The notes under the pieces: model-generated
What the model saw: the letters and a program-made list of their open reading frames with translations, nothing else
The model's database searches: none
What the model was told of the DNA's origin: nothing
Program-made: the position numbers and the translations under genes
From: an uncultured Prevotellaceae bacterium
GTDB taxonomy: Bacteria; Bacteroidota; Bacteroidia; Bacteroidales; Bacteroidaceae
Direction: 5' to 3'
Assembly: GCA_900314655.1 (NCBI GenBank)
Contig: OMWC01000007.1
Coordinates: 1 to 64,000 of the forward strand
DNA: 64,000 nt
In this document: positions 41,443 to 49,936 of the stretch, piece after piece
Numbering within the stretch: position 1 is the stretch's first letter
Layout of the letters: each line of letters starts with the position of its first letter

Positions 41443-43053
41443 TTACTGATATTCCGGTCCATAAGGTCCGCCGTCGGTCTCACCGCTATAACCCCAGTTC
41501 TGCTCCAGATTCGGATTAAGGATTATCTGATCCTGTGGCAAAGGCAGATAGTAGTTACGCTTCGAGACGTTCTTGATTTTAAGGGGTTCTGAAGCTGGGG
41601 TATTGGCTTTGACATGCGTTACGAGAATATGCCAACGCTTGAGATCAAACCATCGCTGTCCCTCGAGGATAAACTCATTCCAACGTTCTTGCCGTACGGC
41701 CTGACGGAACTGTTCCTGCGTTAGTCCGCTCAGTTCCAGAGGAGAACCATCGGAGGGAGTGAGTTGCGCCTTCTCATACGGACTCCAATAGGCACGGCGA
41801 CGAATCTGATTGATGGCATCATAGGCGGCTGCCGTTGGACCATTCAGTTCGTTTTCAGCCTCAGCCTTGATGAGCAGCACCTCGCCGTAGCGGATAATCA
41901 GTGTGTTTGTGCTATGACCGGCAGCATTGCCGCTTGATTCCGGCTTGGCATAGTTCAACGAATCTATATATTTGCGGAAACGTGGAACGGTGAACACAAA
42001 GTCAGTACCCGTATTAGGATTGTAAAGGCGTTTTGCCCAAGAGCCGTCACGGCGCTGGTCGCGGTAATCCATTTCCGTATAGTAGCGGTCACTGGTGGCC
42101 AGCAGCACAGGCTCTGCATCGCTCCAGTTGGTAGCAAAGGTGCAGTGACCCGTGATATTCCCGTTGATTGTTCGGTCATGCTCCACCGTGAAGATATGCT
42201 CAGGGCCGTTCTTCTTATCTACTGACCAGTTGTCGATAAACTTCTCCAACAGATGATACTTTCCTGAATTGATCACCTTCTGGGCGTAATCGGAAGCTTT
42301 CTGGTAGTAGGCTTTCTGATTAGCCTTACCCTGTTCTGTGAGTGTCTGTGCCCAAGTAAGGTAGATCTTCGAGAGCATGGCTGAAGCTGCCAGACTTGAG
42401 GGTTTACTGTCACGGTTGGAATAGTTAGCAGGCAATTGCTCGGCAGCGGTGAAGTCGTCTACGATTTGTGCATACACTTCATCGATGGAATTGCGGGGAG
42501 CCCCTTCTCCCTCACCGTCTTTCAGCACGATGGGCACTCCGCCGAAATAGCGAACGAGATTGAAGTACATCAGCCCGCGCAGAAATCGGGCCTCATTGAT
42601 ATAGTTCTGCCGTATCTCTTCTTTGAGCCAGTCAGCACCACTCACTTTCTCAATGAGCACATTTGCACGATTGATGGCCGTATAGTGTTCTTCCCAGGCG
42701 TAGCCCACGAAGAGGTTGTTTGGAGAGACAGCAAAATTACTGATTTCGCGGATATGGGCAGAGTTTGTCTGTGCACCGGCTTTCACATAGTCGGTCTGCA
42801 AGTCATTGAGATAAACACTCTGGTTATTATACATACCGTAAAAACCATCCACCGTGAACTCCTGATAGATGCCGTTAATGGCAGTCTCAATGTCTTCCTT
42901 GCTCTTGTAAAAGTTGTCCTTGTCGATAGAACTCAGCGAGGTCTGTTCCAGATCTGCGCATGAGGTGAAAGAGAGGAGAGAGGAGAGAGGAAAGAGGAGA
43001 GAGAATGCTGCTGCCAGCATCTTCGAATAACTGATTCGTATGTTTGTATTCAT
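41443..43053 (-). CDS. SusD/RagB-type outer-membrane lipoprotein
   Basis: A 536-residue lipoprotein; leader ends SFTSC (Cys32). The SusD fold is indicated by TPR-like helices and the conserved NEARFLRGLMYFNLVRYFGGVP and YGEVLLIKAEAENE segments, and RWNEFILEGQRWFDLKRW near the C terminus. It caps the SusC-type channel encoded just upstream (49-base gap) and captures ligand at the cell surface. The substrate is not a carbohydrate by necessity: no glycosidase lies in this operon. Part of the signal peptide (PLSSLLSF) is encoded by a five-unit heptamer array. Confidence 0.93.
   Translation of the reverse strand: MNTNIRISYSKMLAAAFSLLFPLSSLLSFTSCADLEQTSLSSIDKDNFYKSKEDIETAINGIYQEFTVDGFYGMYNNQSVYLNDLQTDYVKAGAQTNSAHIREISNFAVSPNNLFVGYAWEEHYTAINRANVLIEKVSGADWLKEEIRQNYINEARFLRGLMYFNLVRYFGGVPIVLKDGEGEGAPRNSIDEVYAQIVDDFTAAEQLPANYSNRDSKPSSLAASAMLSKIYLTWAQTLTEQGKANQKAYYQKASDYAQKVINSGKYHLLEKFIDNWSVDKKNGPEHIFTVEHDRTINGNITGHCTFATNWSDAEPVLLATSDRYYTEMDYRDQRRDGSWAKRLYNPNTGTDFVFTVPRFRKYIDSLNYAKPESSGNAAGHSTNTLIIRYGEVLLIKAEAENELNGPTAAAYDAINQIRRRAYWSPYEKAQLTPSDGSPLELSGLTQEQFRQAVRQERWNEFILEGQRWFDLKRWHILVTHVKANTPASEPLKIKNVSKRNYYLPLPQDQIILNPNLEQNWGYSGETDGGPYGPEYQ
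42970..43004. repeat. Heptamer array in susD-type signal-peptide codons
   Basis: Five 7-base units: AGAGAGG three times, AAAGAGG, AGAGAGA. Within the coding sequence on the opposite strand. Confidence 0.85.
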
Positions 43054-43102
43054 AACTGTAAACTATATAACTATAAAACTTAACAACTGAAAAACTCGTA
43101 AA

Positions 43103-46100
43103 TTACAACGTTATTCCTACTCCCACCAAAACGGTCTTCGATGTAGGATACGTACCGTTGTCTATGCCCTGATACAAGGTGCTTGTCTCATCGCTTCCAC
43201 TCCGGTTTGACTCGGGATCATTACCTTTATAACCGCTGAAAGTGAAGAAGTTCTGCAACGAGACATAGAGGCGCAGGGAAGCATCTCGCGTGATTTTGCG
43301 TAAAGGCAGGGTATAGCCCAGTTGTATATTACGAATCTTCAGATAAGAAGCATCCTCTACAAAGCGATCGTCGGTATAGATAGACGTGGCATTTGATGCC
43401 TTGGCGATGGTGTTACTGGGATTTGTCTTTGTCCAGCGGTTAACCACATCGGCTAACGGGTTGTAGTAGTAGCCATTGCCCCGCTCAAGACGGCAGCGCA
43501 TCTCATTGAAAAGCTTGTTGCCATAACTACCGCTGAGACTCACGAAAAGATCGAAATTCCGATAGGCCACCTTCGTACTCAGGCCATAAGTAAACTTCGG
43601 CTGGATATTGCCTAATACCACGCGGTCGTTTTCGTTGACTACTCCGTCGTTGTTGACATCCTCAAACTTCGGGTTTCCTGGTTCCACCACGGCAATGGTC
43701 TGCGTAGGCAGTTTTGAGAGATCTTCATCGCTTTGGATGATTCCTTTGAAACGGTAGCCGTAGAAAGATCCGAGCGGTTCACCCACTTTCACGATAAGGG
43801 GATTGGTATAGCCGTGAGAGGGTATGAAATAGTCGGCATTTCCCAGTGAGGTCACCTCATTCTTATTGTGGGCAATATTGGCGTTGGCTGTCCAGTGCCA
43901 GTTCTTATCATCGAGGAGCACACCGCCCACTTCGAGTTCCACACCTTTATTGGTCACGGAACCCACATTCCGGAGAACCGTTGAGAAACCCGTAACCTGT
44001 TCTACCGGCACATTAAGCAGCAGGTCGGAAGTCTTCTTGTAGTAACCGTCAAGGGTTACGGTGAGACGGCTGTTGAAGAAACCGGTACTGAGTCCCACGT
44101 TATAGGAGGAGGTGGTCTCCCATTTCAAATCGGGATTCGATTTGTTGGAAATGATGTAGCTGGTAGCCCGCTGACCATTGACGGTAATCGTACGAGGCAC
44201 CACGTTGGACGAAAACTGATAGTCACCGATTTCCTGATTACCCACCACACCCACGGAGGCACGCAATTGGATGAAATCCACCTTCTTGCCCAAATGCAGC
44301 CATTTCTCCTTATCGATATTCCATGAGGCACCCAGTGAAGGGAACCATCCCCAACGGTGGTTGGCGGCAAAACGGCTACTGCCGTCGGCACGTAGCGTCA
44401 GCGAGGCATTATATCGGGAATCGTAACTGTAGTTCAGACGGCCAATCCATGACTGTAGCGTTGAAACATAATGACTGCTCGAAGAGGGGTTGGTGGTACT
44501 GGCCGAACCGAGATTCTCGTAACCCGTAGCATCATTACTGAAGCCATAGGCAGATGTAGCAATACTGCTGCGGTCTGTGCGCTGGGTGGTATATCCAACC
44601 AATGCCGTCAGCGAATGCACGTTCTTGAAAACCTTACTATAAGTGGCTGTAAACTCTGCCTGCCAAGTATGCGTCTTGTTTTGTCCTACGGAAGCATAGC
44701 CGCTGTTGGCCAGTCCGTCGGTAGTATATGAAGGAGCATAGTAGCTCTGGCGTGTGTTGGAAATGTCGGCACCAATGGCGGCCTTCAACTTCAATTCAGG
44801 AATGAGCGTCCATTCTGCAAATCCTGATCCTATCACACGCGTATTCTCAGTCTCCGACTTATAGTTCAGCATATCACTGATGGGATTGCCCACTTTTCCG
44901 TTATAGATATCCACACTCGTCGGCGTGGGGTCATAGTTGAATGAACCGTCAGCATGGTAGATAGCAGTATAGGGAGTGTGCGAAATGGCACCATACCAGC
45001 TGTTGGCAGCAAACATGGAACTGTGGTCTGACATGCCCGTCATCCTGTTGTAGGCACCACTGGCATTGACACCTACCAACAGATTCTTAAAGACATTGCG
45101 CTCGTAATTCACACGTCCGGCATAGCGCTTCAGCCCGGTATTCAGCAGGATACCCTCCTGATCCTTAAAACTGCCACTAATACTGTAGCGTGAAATCTCA
45201 TCACCGCCAACAGCCGAAAGCTGATGTTCCTGAGTGAAGCCCGTCTGCAGGGCAGCATCCTGCCAGTCATAAGTAGCCGTTGGCGTATCCACGGCATAGC
45301 CCACTTCACCGTTTTGGTACAGTTCATTCCAAAGGTCAGCCCACTGCCATGCATCCATGAAGTCAAGTTTCTTGGCTATGGTGCTCCATCCAAAGGTGGT
45401 GGAGTAATTGATGTTGTTACGTCCATGCTTACCCTTTTTGGTTGTGATGATAATCACACCGTTGGCTCCACGCGTTCCATAGATAGCTGTGGCCGATACA
45501 TCTTTCAACACCTCAATACTCTCAATATCTGAAGGGTTCAGGAAAGCCAGCGGATCCAAGGAGGCATCACTGCCTCGCGAACCGGTTTTGGTTGTCGATG
45601 AAGAGTTATAGACAATAAGACCGTCTATAACATAAAGAGGCTCGTTGCCACCAGTGATGGAATTACCGCCACGGATGCGGATAATGCTTGCAGCACCCGG
45701 CTGTCCTGAAGTGGTGGTTACATTCAATCCTGCCACGGCTCCTTGCAGGGCACTCTCCACGGAAGTGTTTGTCTGGCGGAGAATTTCTGTATCCACCGTG
45801 GAGATACTGGAGGTGAGTTCCTGACGCTTCTGCACGCCATAACCCACAACAACCACTTCGCTGAGGCGGTTGCCGCCCGGCACAAGTTGTATTTCAAGTG
45901 GTTCTTCGGCATCATAGACGTCCACGTCCAATGTCCGGTAACCCACATATTGCACACTGAGTGTGAGTGGCAGTTTTACATTCGTCTGGAGTGTGAAGTT
46001 TCCTTCAATATCTGTAACGGCACCCAGTTCCTTACTATTCTTAGGTACCAACGAAGCACCGATGAGCGACTCTCCTGTACGGGCATCCGTGATACGGCCC

Positions 46101-46177
46101 GTGATGGTGGTCTGCGCTTCAGCAGCGAGCGACAGCAGCACACCTAATAACAAAATAACAATCTTTTTCATTTTCAT
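43103..46177 (-). CDS. SusC/RagA-type TonB-dependent receptor
   Basis: From ATG 46177, 1024 residues. Signal peptide (MKMKKIVILLLGVLLSLAAEA), carboxypeptidase-like regulatory domain (GRITDARTGESLIGASL...GNFTLQ), plug (VVGYGVQKRQELTSSISTV, the QGAVAGLNVTTTSGQPG and GGNSITGGNEPLYVIDG motifs) and a 22-strand barrel ending in GVGITL. It imports a ligand with TonB energy together with the SusD partner. I cannot read the ligand; the surrounding genes point to a sulfur- or methyl-containing compound. The gene is separated from the binding-protein gene by about 100 bases with a hairpin. Confidence 0.95.
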   Translation of the reverse strand: MKMKKIVILLLGVLLSLAAEAQTTITGRITDARTGESLIGASLVPKNSKELGAVTDIEGNFTLQTNVKLPLTLSVQYVGYRTLDVDVYDAEEPLEIQLVPGGNRLSEVVVVGYGVQKRQELTSSISTVDTEILRQTNTSVESALQGAVAGLNVTTTSGQPGAASIIRIRGGNSITGGNEPLYVIDGLIVYNSSSTTKTGSRGSDASLDPLAFLNPSDIESIEVLKDVSATAIYGTRGANGVIIITTKKGKHGRNNINYSTTFGWSTIAKKLDFMDAWQWADLWNELYQNGEVGYAVDTPTATYDWQDAALQTGFTQEHQLSAVGGDEISRYSISGSFKDQEGILLNTGLKRYAGRVNYERNVFKNLLVGVNASGAYNRMTGMSDHSSMFAANSWYGAISHTPYTAIYHADGSFNYDPTPTSVDIYNGKVGNPISDMLNYKSETENTRVIGSGFAEWTLIPELKLKAAIGADISNTRQSYYAPSYTTDGLANSGYASVGQNKTHTWQAEFTATYSKVFKNVHSLTALVGYTTQRTDRSSIATSAYGFSNDATGYENLGSASTTNPSSSSHYVSTLQSWIGRLNYSYDSRYNASLTLRADGSSRFAANHRWGWFPSLGASWNIDKEKWLHLGKKVDFIQLRASVGVVGNQEIGDYQFSSNVVPRTITVNGQRATSYIISNKSNPDLKWETTSSYNVGLSTGFFNSRLTVTLDGYYKKTSDLLLNVPVEQVTGFSTVLRNVGSVTNKGVELEVGGVLLDDKNWHWTANANIAHNKNEVTSLGNADYFIPSHGYTNPLIVKVGEPLGSFYGYRFKGIIQSDEDLSKLPTQTIAVVEPGNPKFEDVNNDGVVNENDRVVLGNIQPKFTYGLSTKVAYRNFDLFVSLSGSYGNKLFNEMRCRLERGNGYYYNPLADVVNRWTKTNPSNTIAKASNATSIYTDDRFVEDASYLKIRNIQLGYTLPLRKITRDASLRLYVSLQNFFTFSGYKGNDPESNRSGSDETSTLYQGIDNGTYPTSKTVLVGVGITL

Positions 46178-46200
46178 ACACACATTTGTGGCTATCATCC

Positions 46201-46230
46201 CCAGACTTCCTTTTACGGAAGTCCCAGGGG
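46201..46230 (-). promoter_or_regulatory. Intercistronic hairpin before the SusC gene
   Basis: GGGACTTCC faces GGAAGTCTGGG around GTAAAA. It may be a processing or attenuation site between the binding-protein gene and susC. Confidence 0.4.
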
Positions 46231-46278
46231 ATGACCACGATTAAAACAAGCAACGTTTTATTTCTTGACGCTGGTAGC

Positions 46279-47166
46279 CTATCGTCTGGCTATATCCTGA
46301 TGATGCAGACTGCGCTGCTGGGAGATAAGATCCTTCTGTGAAAGCGTAAGCAGACCGTATTCGTGTAAATACTGCTGGCCATCGGTGAGCACCCAGTTGA
46401 CAAAACGGTTCAACTGCAGGTTGTTCACATCGAAAGCAAATCCTATCTTTTCCACATCAATTCCTTCTACGGTATGGGTCTCCAAGGCCTCAAGCACTTC
46501 ATCGAGCGAGGCTGTCAGGTCTATTTTCTTGCTGTCATCGAGCGAAGCCACCTGCAACTGGTCTTTCAGATGTCGGCTCTGCAAGTCGTAGAGATTTCCC
46601 AGTGCACTGATACCCAGTCCCCAAGCGTCTTCTCCTACGGCCTTATTCAGGAAACGGTCGTCACCCTGAATGCGCTTGCCGCGATAATCGGCAGCTGTGA
46701 GTCCGTAGGCAGCAGCATACGGGAGTGCTACTGAAAAACTCTGAGCACCCGTGTAGATGTGAAGTTTATCCTCCAACTTATCTGATTTCTCTTCGCTCAG
46801 ATCGTCTTTCTCGAAAAGCAGGTTCTTAATACGTTTGTCGTTCAGTTTTTTCTTGGCTATCAATGCGGCAGCCTCGGAGTCTTTGCCCGTAAACGGTACA
46901 ATGGCGTAACGGCCAAAGAAGACTGTCTCGCCTCTTTCCTCTTTCCTCTCTTCTCTTTCCTCTAATACAAAGATAATGGCGTTATCCTTTTTTTGCCCCA
47001 ATTGAAAACTGAGATCACTGTTGATCTTCTGGTATTCGGCAATCCAGCGCTCCACCAATGGGCGTACAAAACCTGGAGCCTTGATATTAACGGTTTGTGT
47101 CTGTGCCTCGGCACTGTTAATTTGCAGCAAGAAAAGCGCTACGATGATATACTGTATCTTTTTCAT
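46279..47166 (-). CDS. Periplasmic solute-binding protein (PstS-like fold)
   Basis: A 295-residue exported protein, signal peptide MKKIQYIIVALFLLQINSAEAQ. The rest resembles class II/phosphate-type periplasmic binding proteins (PstS and related), with FGRYAIVPFTGKDSEAAALI and FAFDVNNLQLNRFVNWVLT. No ABC permease or ATPase gene is nearby, so it may serve the SusCD system as a receptor or chaperone. Residues about 67-80 (LEEREERKEERGE) are a heptamer-encoded low-complexity insert not expected in the family. It is the first gene of the operon, preceded by a Met/Cys-rich leader ORF. Confidence 0.75.
   Translation of the reverse strand: MKKIQYIIVALFLLQINSAEAQTQTVNIKAPGFVRPLVERWIAEYQKINSDLSFQLGQKKDNAIIFVLEEREERKEERGETVFFGRYAIVPFTGKDSEAAALIAKKKLNDKRIKNLLFEKDDLSEEKSDKLEDKLHIYTGAQSFSVALPYAAAYGLTAADYRGKRIQGDDRFLNKAVGEDAWGLGISALGNLYDLQSRHLKDQLQVASLDDSKKIDLTASLDEVLEALETHTVEGIDVEKIGFAFDVNNLQLNRFVNWVLTDGQQYLHEYGLLTLSQKDLISQQRSLHHQDIARR
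46931..46965. repeat. Heptamer array in the solute-binding protein gene
   Basis: Five 7-base units: CCTCTTT, CCTCTTT, CCTCTCT, TCTCTTT, CCTCTAA. Confidence 0.85.
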
Positions 47167-47350
47167 ATCTTCTATACCTTATTTTATTATTTATAATACG
47201 TTGTCTATTCTCTGTCGTCATTATTTTCATTATATTCATTTCGCTGCTTGGGCAGCAACACATTCGTACCATACATGCTGCCATGGAATGGCTACGCATA
47301 CAACAGTTCATTGTTCTCATTGCTCTTTTTAGGTTTAAAACGTTCAACAT
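47117..47350 (-). CDS. Met/Cys-rich leader ORF upstream of the solute-binding protein
   Basis: An ORF of 77 codons from ATG 47350, beginning about 20 bases after the expected transcription start and overlapping the next gene by 50 bases. Residues 11-44 contain nine Met and six Cys, for example MNCCMRSHSM and CMVRMCCCPSSEM. In the mRNA GGCAGCA (47282-47276) can pair with TGCTGCC (47257-47251), which can instead pair with GCAGC (47247-47243), a 1:2 versus 2:3 switch like those in attenuators. I read it as a candidate sensor of cysteine/methionine supply that works through ribosome stalling. The peptide itself has no domain. Confidence 0.5.
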   Translation of the reverse strand: MLNVLNLKRAMRTMNCCMRSHSMAACMVRMCCCPSSEMNIMKIMTTENRQRIINNKIRYRRYEKDTVYHRSAFLAAN

Positions 47351-47374
47351 TTGAGTACATTAAAATCTCTGGTG

Positions 47375-47382
47375 CAAAGGTA
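47375..47382 (-). promoter_or_regulatory. Promoter of the solute-binding/SusCD operon
   Basis: TACCTTTG on the - strand (47382 to 47375) fits the -7 consensus; the leader to the first gene is about 200 bases. Confidence 0.6.
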
Positions 47383-47400
47383 CGCTGATTCCTGCAACGG

Positions 47401-47474
47401 GGAAATACTACGGGCGTGGTATTTTCCGTCACCTATAATGGTTAGAAGGTGTACCACAAACGTGGTATTTTCTG
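47401..47474. promoter_or_regulatory. Twin palindromic operators in the divergent spacer
   Basis: GGAAATACTACG-GG-CGTGGTATTTTCC at 47401-47426 and TACCAC-N4-GTGGTA at 47452-47467; both share CGTGGTATTTTC (47415-47426, 47461-47472). They lie between the two divergent promoters. A dimeric repressor or activator could act on both. The regulator is not in this window. Confidence 0.6.
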
Positions 47475-47528
47475 GCAGAGACCCAAATTTTCACGTCCTA
47501 AAACTTGAAAAAAGAAAAACATAATAGC

Positions 47529-47536
47529 TACTTTTG
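47529..47536 (+). promoter_or_regulatory. Promoter of the PLP-enzyme pair
   Basis: TACTTTTG on the + strand, 32 bases before the start codon. Confidence 0.6.
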
Positions 47537-47568
47537 CAGCCATTACATCATTATAACCAGAGAAAGAG

Positions 47569-48741
47569 ATGAAAAAACAGACGCAAGCCATCCACACCCG
47601 CTACGACCGCCCCGATGCATACGGGGCGCTGAGTATGCCCATATATAATAATGTGGCATACGAGTTCGAAGACGCGCAGACCATGAGTGATACTTTCAGA
47701 GGAAGAATCCTTGCCCCTGACTACTCGCGGACGATGAACCCAACCGTGACGCATCTGGAAAACAAGGTAAGGGAACTGACGGGAGCCCGGCATGTAACGG
47801 CTTTCAACTCAGGCATGGCTGCCATCAGCAATGCACTGCTGGCTCTGAGCGGACAAGGCCGAAGTATCGTCACCTCGCGACATCTCTTCGGAAATACATT
47901 TGCCCTGCTCACGCAGACGCTGCTACGTTTCGGTGTGGAGACGCGCCTGGTGGATCTTACCGATCTCTCATCGGTAGAGGCTGCCATCGACCAAACCACC
48001 TGTGCCATATATCTGGAGGTCATCACCAACCCCCAACTGGAAGTGGCTTCACTGGAAGACCTCTCAAGAATTGCTCACAAACACGGCATTCCCCTTGTGG
48101 CCGACTCCACGGTGATTCCCTTCACGGAGCACCACCTGAAAGCATTGGGCGTTGACATTGAGGTGGTGTCGAGTACGAAGTACATTTCCGGAGGTGCTAC
48201 ATCGCTCGGCGGTCTTGTCATCGACTACAATGCACCGGAGGTTTTCCACGAACGCATCGCCTCGGAAATGCTCTTCAATCTCGGTGCCTATATGACACCG
48301 CAAGCTGCCTATATGCAGACCTTGGGACTGGAGACGCTCCACGCGCGCTATAGCCTGCAAGCGGCTAATGCCCTGACGCTGGCCAGGCGGTTACGGTCGC
48401 TCAAGGGTATCGGGCGAGTGAACTATGTGGGGCTCGAAGATAATCCCTACTACGAAAGGGCTCACCGGCAGTTCGGCCCTACGGCTGGGGCCTTGCTCAC
48501 CATTGATCTCGAAAGCCGAGAGAAATGCTTCCGTTTCATCAATAACCTGCAACTGGTGAAACGGGCAACGAATCTCTTTGATAACCGCACACTGGCCATC
48601 CATCCTGCCAGCACCATCTTCGGCAATTTCGAAGAACGGACACGGCGGCTAATGGATGTGAGCGAAACCGTAGTGCGCATCTCCGTGGGACTTGAATACG
48701 TGGATGATATCTTTGAAGACATCAAGCAGGCACTACCATGA
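47569..48741 (+). CDS. Trans-sulfuration family PLP enzyme (Cys/Met metabolism)
   Basis: A 390-residue PLP enzyme of the Cys/Met metabolism family (cystathionine gamma-synthase/lyase, O-acetylhomoserine sulfhydrylase, methionine gamma-lyase). Seen: YSRTMNPTVTHLE, FNSGMAAISNALLAL, the PLP-Lys motif VVSSTKYISGGATSLGG, and YMTPQAAYMQTLGLETLHARY. The exact reaction cannot be fixed by these motifs. Its stop overlaps the next gene by 4 bases (ATGA), so the two are coupled and likely work together in sulfur amino acid interconversion. It shares its regulatory spacer with the solute-binding/SusCD operon. Confidence 0.9.
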   Translation: MKKQTQAIHTRYDRPDAYGALSMPIYNNVAYEFEDAQTMSDTFRGRILAPDYSRTMNPTVTHLENKVRELTGARHVTAFNSGMAAISNALLALSGQGRSIVTSRHLFGNTFALLTQTLLRFGVETRLVDLTDLSSVEAAIDQTTCAIYLEVITNPQLEVASLEDLSRIAHKHGIPLVADSTVIPFTEHHLKALGVDIEVVSSTKYISGGATSLGGLVIDYNAPEVFHERIASEMLFNLGAYMTPQAAYMQTLGLETLHARYSLQAANALTLARRLRSLKGIGRVNYVGLEDNPYYERAHRQFGPTAGALLTIDLESREKCFRFINNLQLVKRATNLFDNRTLAIHPASTIFGNFEERTRRLMDVSETVVRISVGLEYVDDIFEDIKQALP

Positions 48742-49916
48742 AGCAATACGATTTTGATAAGGTCATAGACCGCTCGGGAAGCGGTGACCTGAAACACGAG
48801 GTGTTGGAGGAGCGCTACGGTCGGGGAGACCTACTGCCGCTGTGGGTGGCCGACATGGACTGGGAGACGCCCCACTTCATTACCGATGCGCTGCGCCAAA
48901 GGCTGGAGCATTCGCTCTTCGGCTATACGGTGGAACCTGCCGACTACTGGCCTACCGTCATCCGGTGGATAAGGGATCATCACCAATGGCAGGTGGAACG
49001 CGAATGGATTACGTATATTCCGGGCGTCGTGAAAGGTATCGGAATGGCCGTGAATGTATTTCTGAAACCGGATGAAAAGGTTATCATACAGCCTCCTGTC
49101 TATCATCCTTTCCGCCTGACTCCCGAAGGTAATGGTCGCGAAGTGGTCTTCAATCCCCTCATCCTGCGTCCCGACGGCTACTATGACATGGATTTCGAGG
49201 GATTGGAAAACATCCTGAAACAGGACTCCAAATGCCGTATGCTGATTCTCAGCAATCCCCACAATCCAGCGGGTATCGTGTGGAGCAAAGATACACTCAT
49301 ACAACTCGCCGATATCTGCCACCGCCATCAAGTGTTGGTCATCAGCGATGAAATTCATTGCGACATGACTCTTTTCGGTCATCGGCACATTCCTTTTGCC
49401 ACCGTCTCTGAAAAGGCTGCAGAAATAAGCATCACCTTCGGTGCTCCTTCTAAGACGTTCAACATGGCTGGAATCGTGAGTAGCTGGGCCATCGCCATCA
49501 ATCCCGGCATCCGCAAGAGATACTTTAACTGGCTTACTGCAAACGAGCTGAATGAACCCACAATCTTTGCTCCCATTGCTACCATAGCAGCCCTACGCCA
49601 CGGGGAACAATGGCGGCGGGATATGCTCCGCTATGTGGAAGAAAACATATTGTTTGTGGAAACTTACTGCCGCAAACACTTGCCGCTCATCCGTCCGCTA
49701 CGCCCGCAGGCTTCTTTCCTAGTATGGCTAGACTGCCGCAGGCTTGGGCTTAGTCACCGCGGGCTCTGCGACCTCTTCGTGAACCATGCCAGGCTGGCGC
49801 TCAACGACGGAGCCATGTTCGGACCCGGCGGTGATGGATTCATGCGACTCAATGTGGCTACGCCCAGAAGCACGCTTGAACAGGCACTCCTACAACTTGC
49901 CGACGCACTTAGATAG
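48738..49916 (+). CDS. PatB/MalY-type cystathionine beta-lyase
   Basis: A 392-residue fold-type I PLP enzyme of the MalY/PatB branch: LPLWVADMDWETP, GVVKGIGMAVNVF, SNPHNPAGIVW, VISDEIHCDMTLFG and the PLP-Lys in FGAPSKTFNMAGI. These enzymes cleave C-S bonds in cystathionine or cysteine conjugates to give a thiol, pyruvate and ammonia. It overlaps the upstream PLP gene by ATGA. With that gene it could release sulfur from an imported thioether or thiol conjugate. Confidence 0.9.
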   Translation: MKQYDFDKVIDRSGSGDLKHEVLEERYGRGDLLPLWVADMDWETPHFITDALRQRLEHSLFGYTVEPADYWPTVIRWIRDHHQWQVEREWITYIPGVVKGIGMAVNVFLKPDEKVIIQPPVYHPFRLTPEGNGREVVFNPLILRPDGYYDMDFEGLENILKQDSKCRMLILSNPHNPAGIVWSKDTLIQLADICHRHQVLVISDEIHCDMTLFGHRHIPFATVSEKAAEISITFGAPSKTFNMAGIVSSWAIAINPGIRKRYFNWLTANELNEPTIFAPIATIAALRHGEQWRRDMLRYVEENILFVETYCRKHLPLIRPLRPQASFLVWLDCRRLGLSHRGLCDLFVNHARLALNDGAMFGPGGDGFMRLNVATPRSTLEQALLQLADALR

Positions 49917-49936
49917 ATATCGTTAAGGCTATAGTG

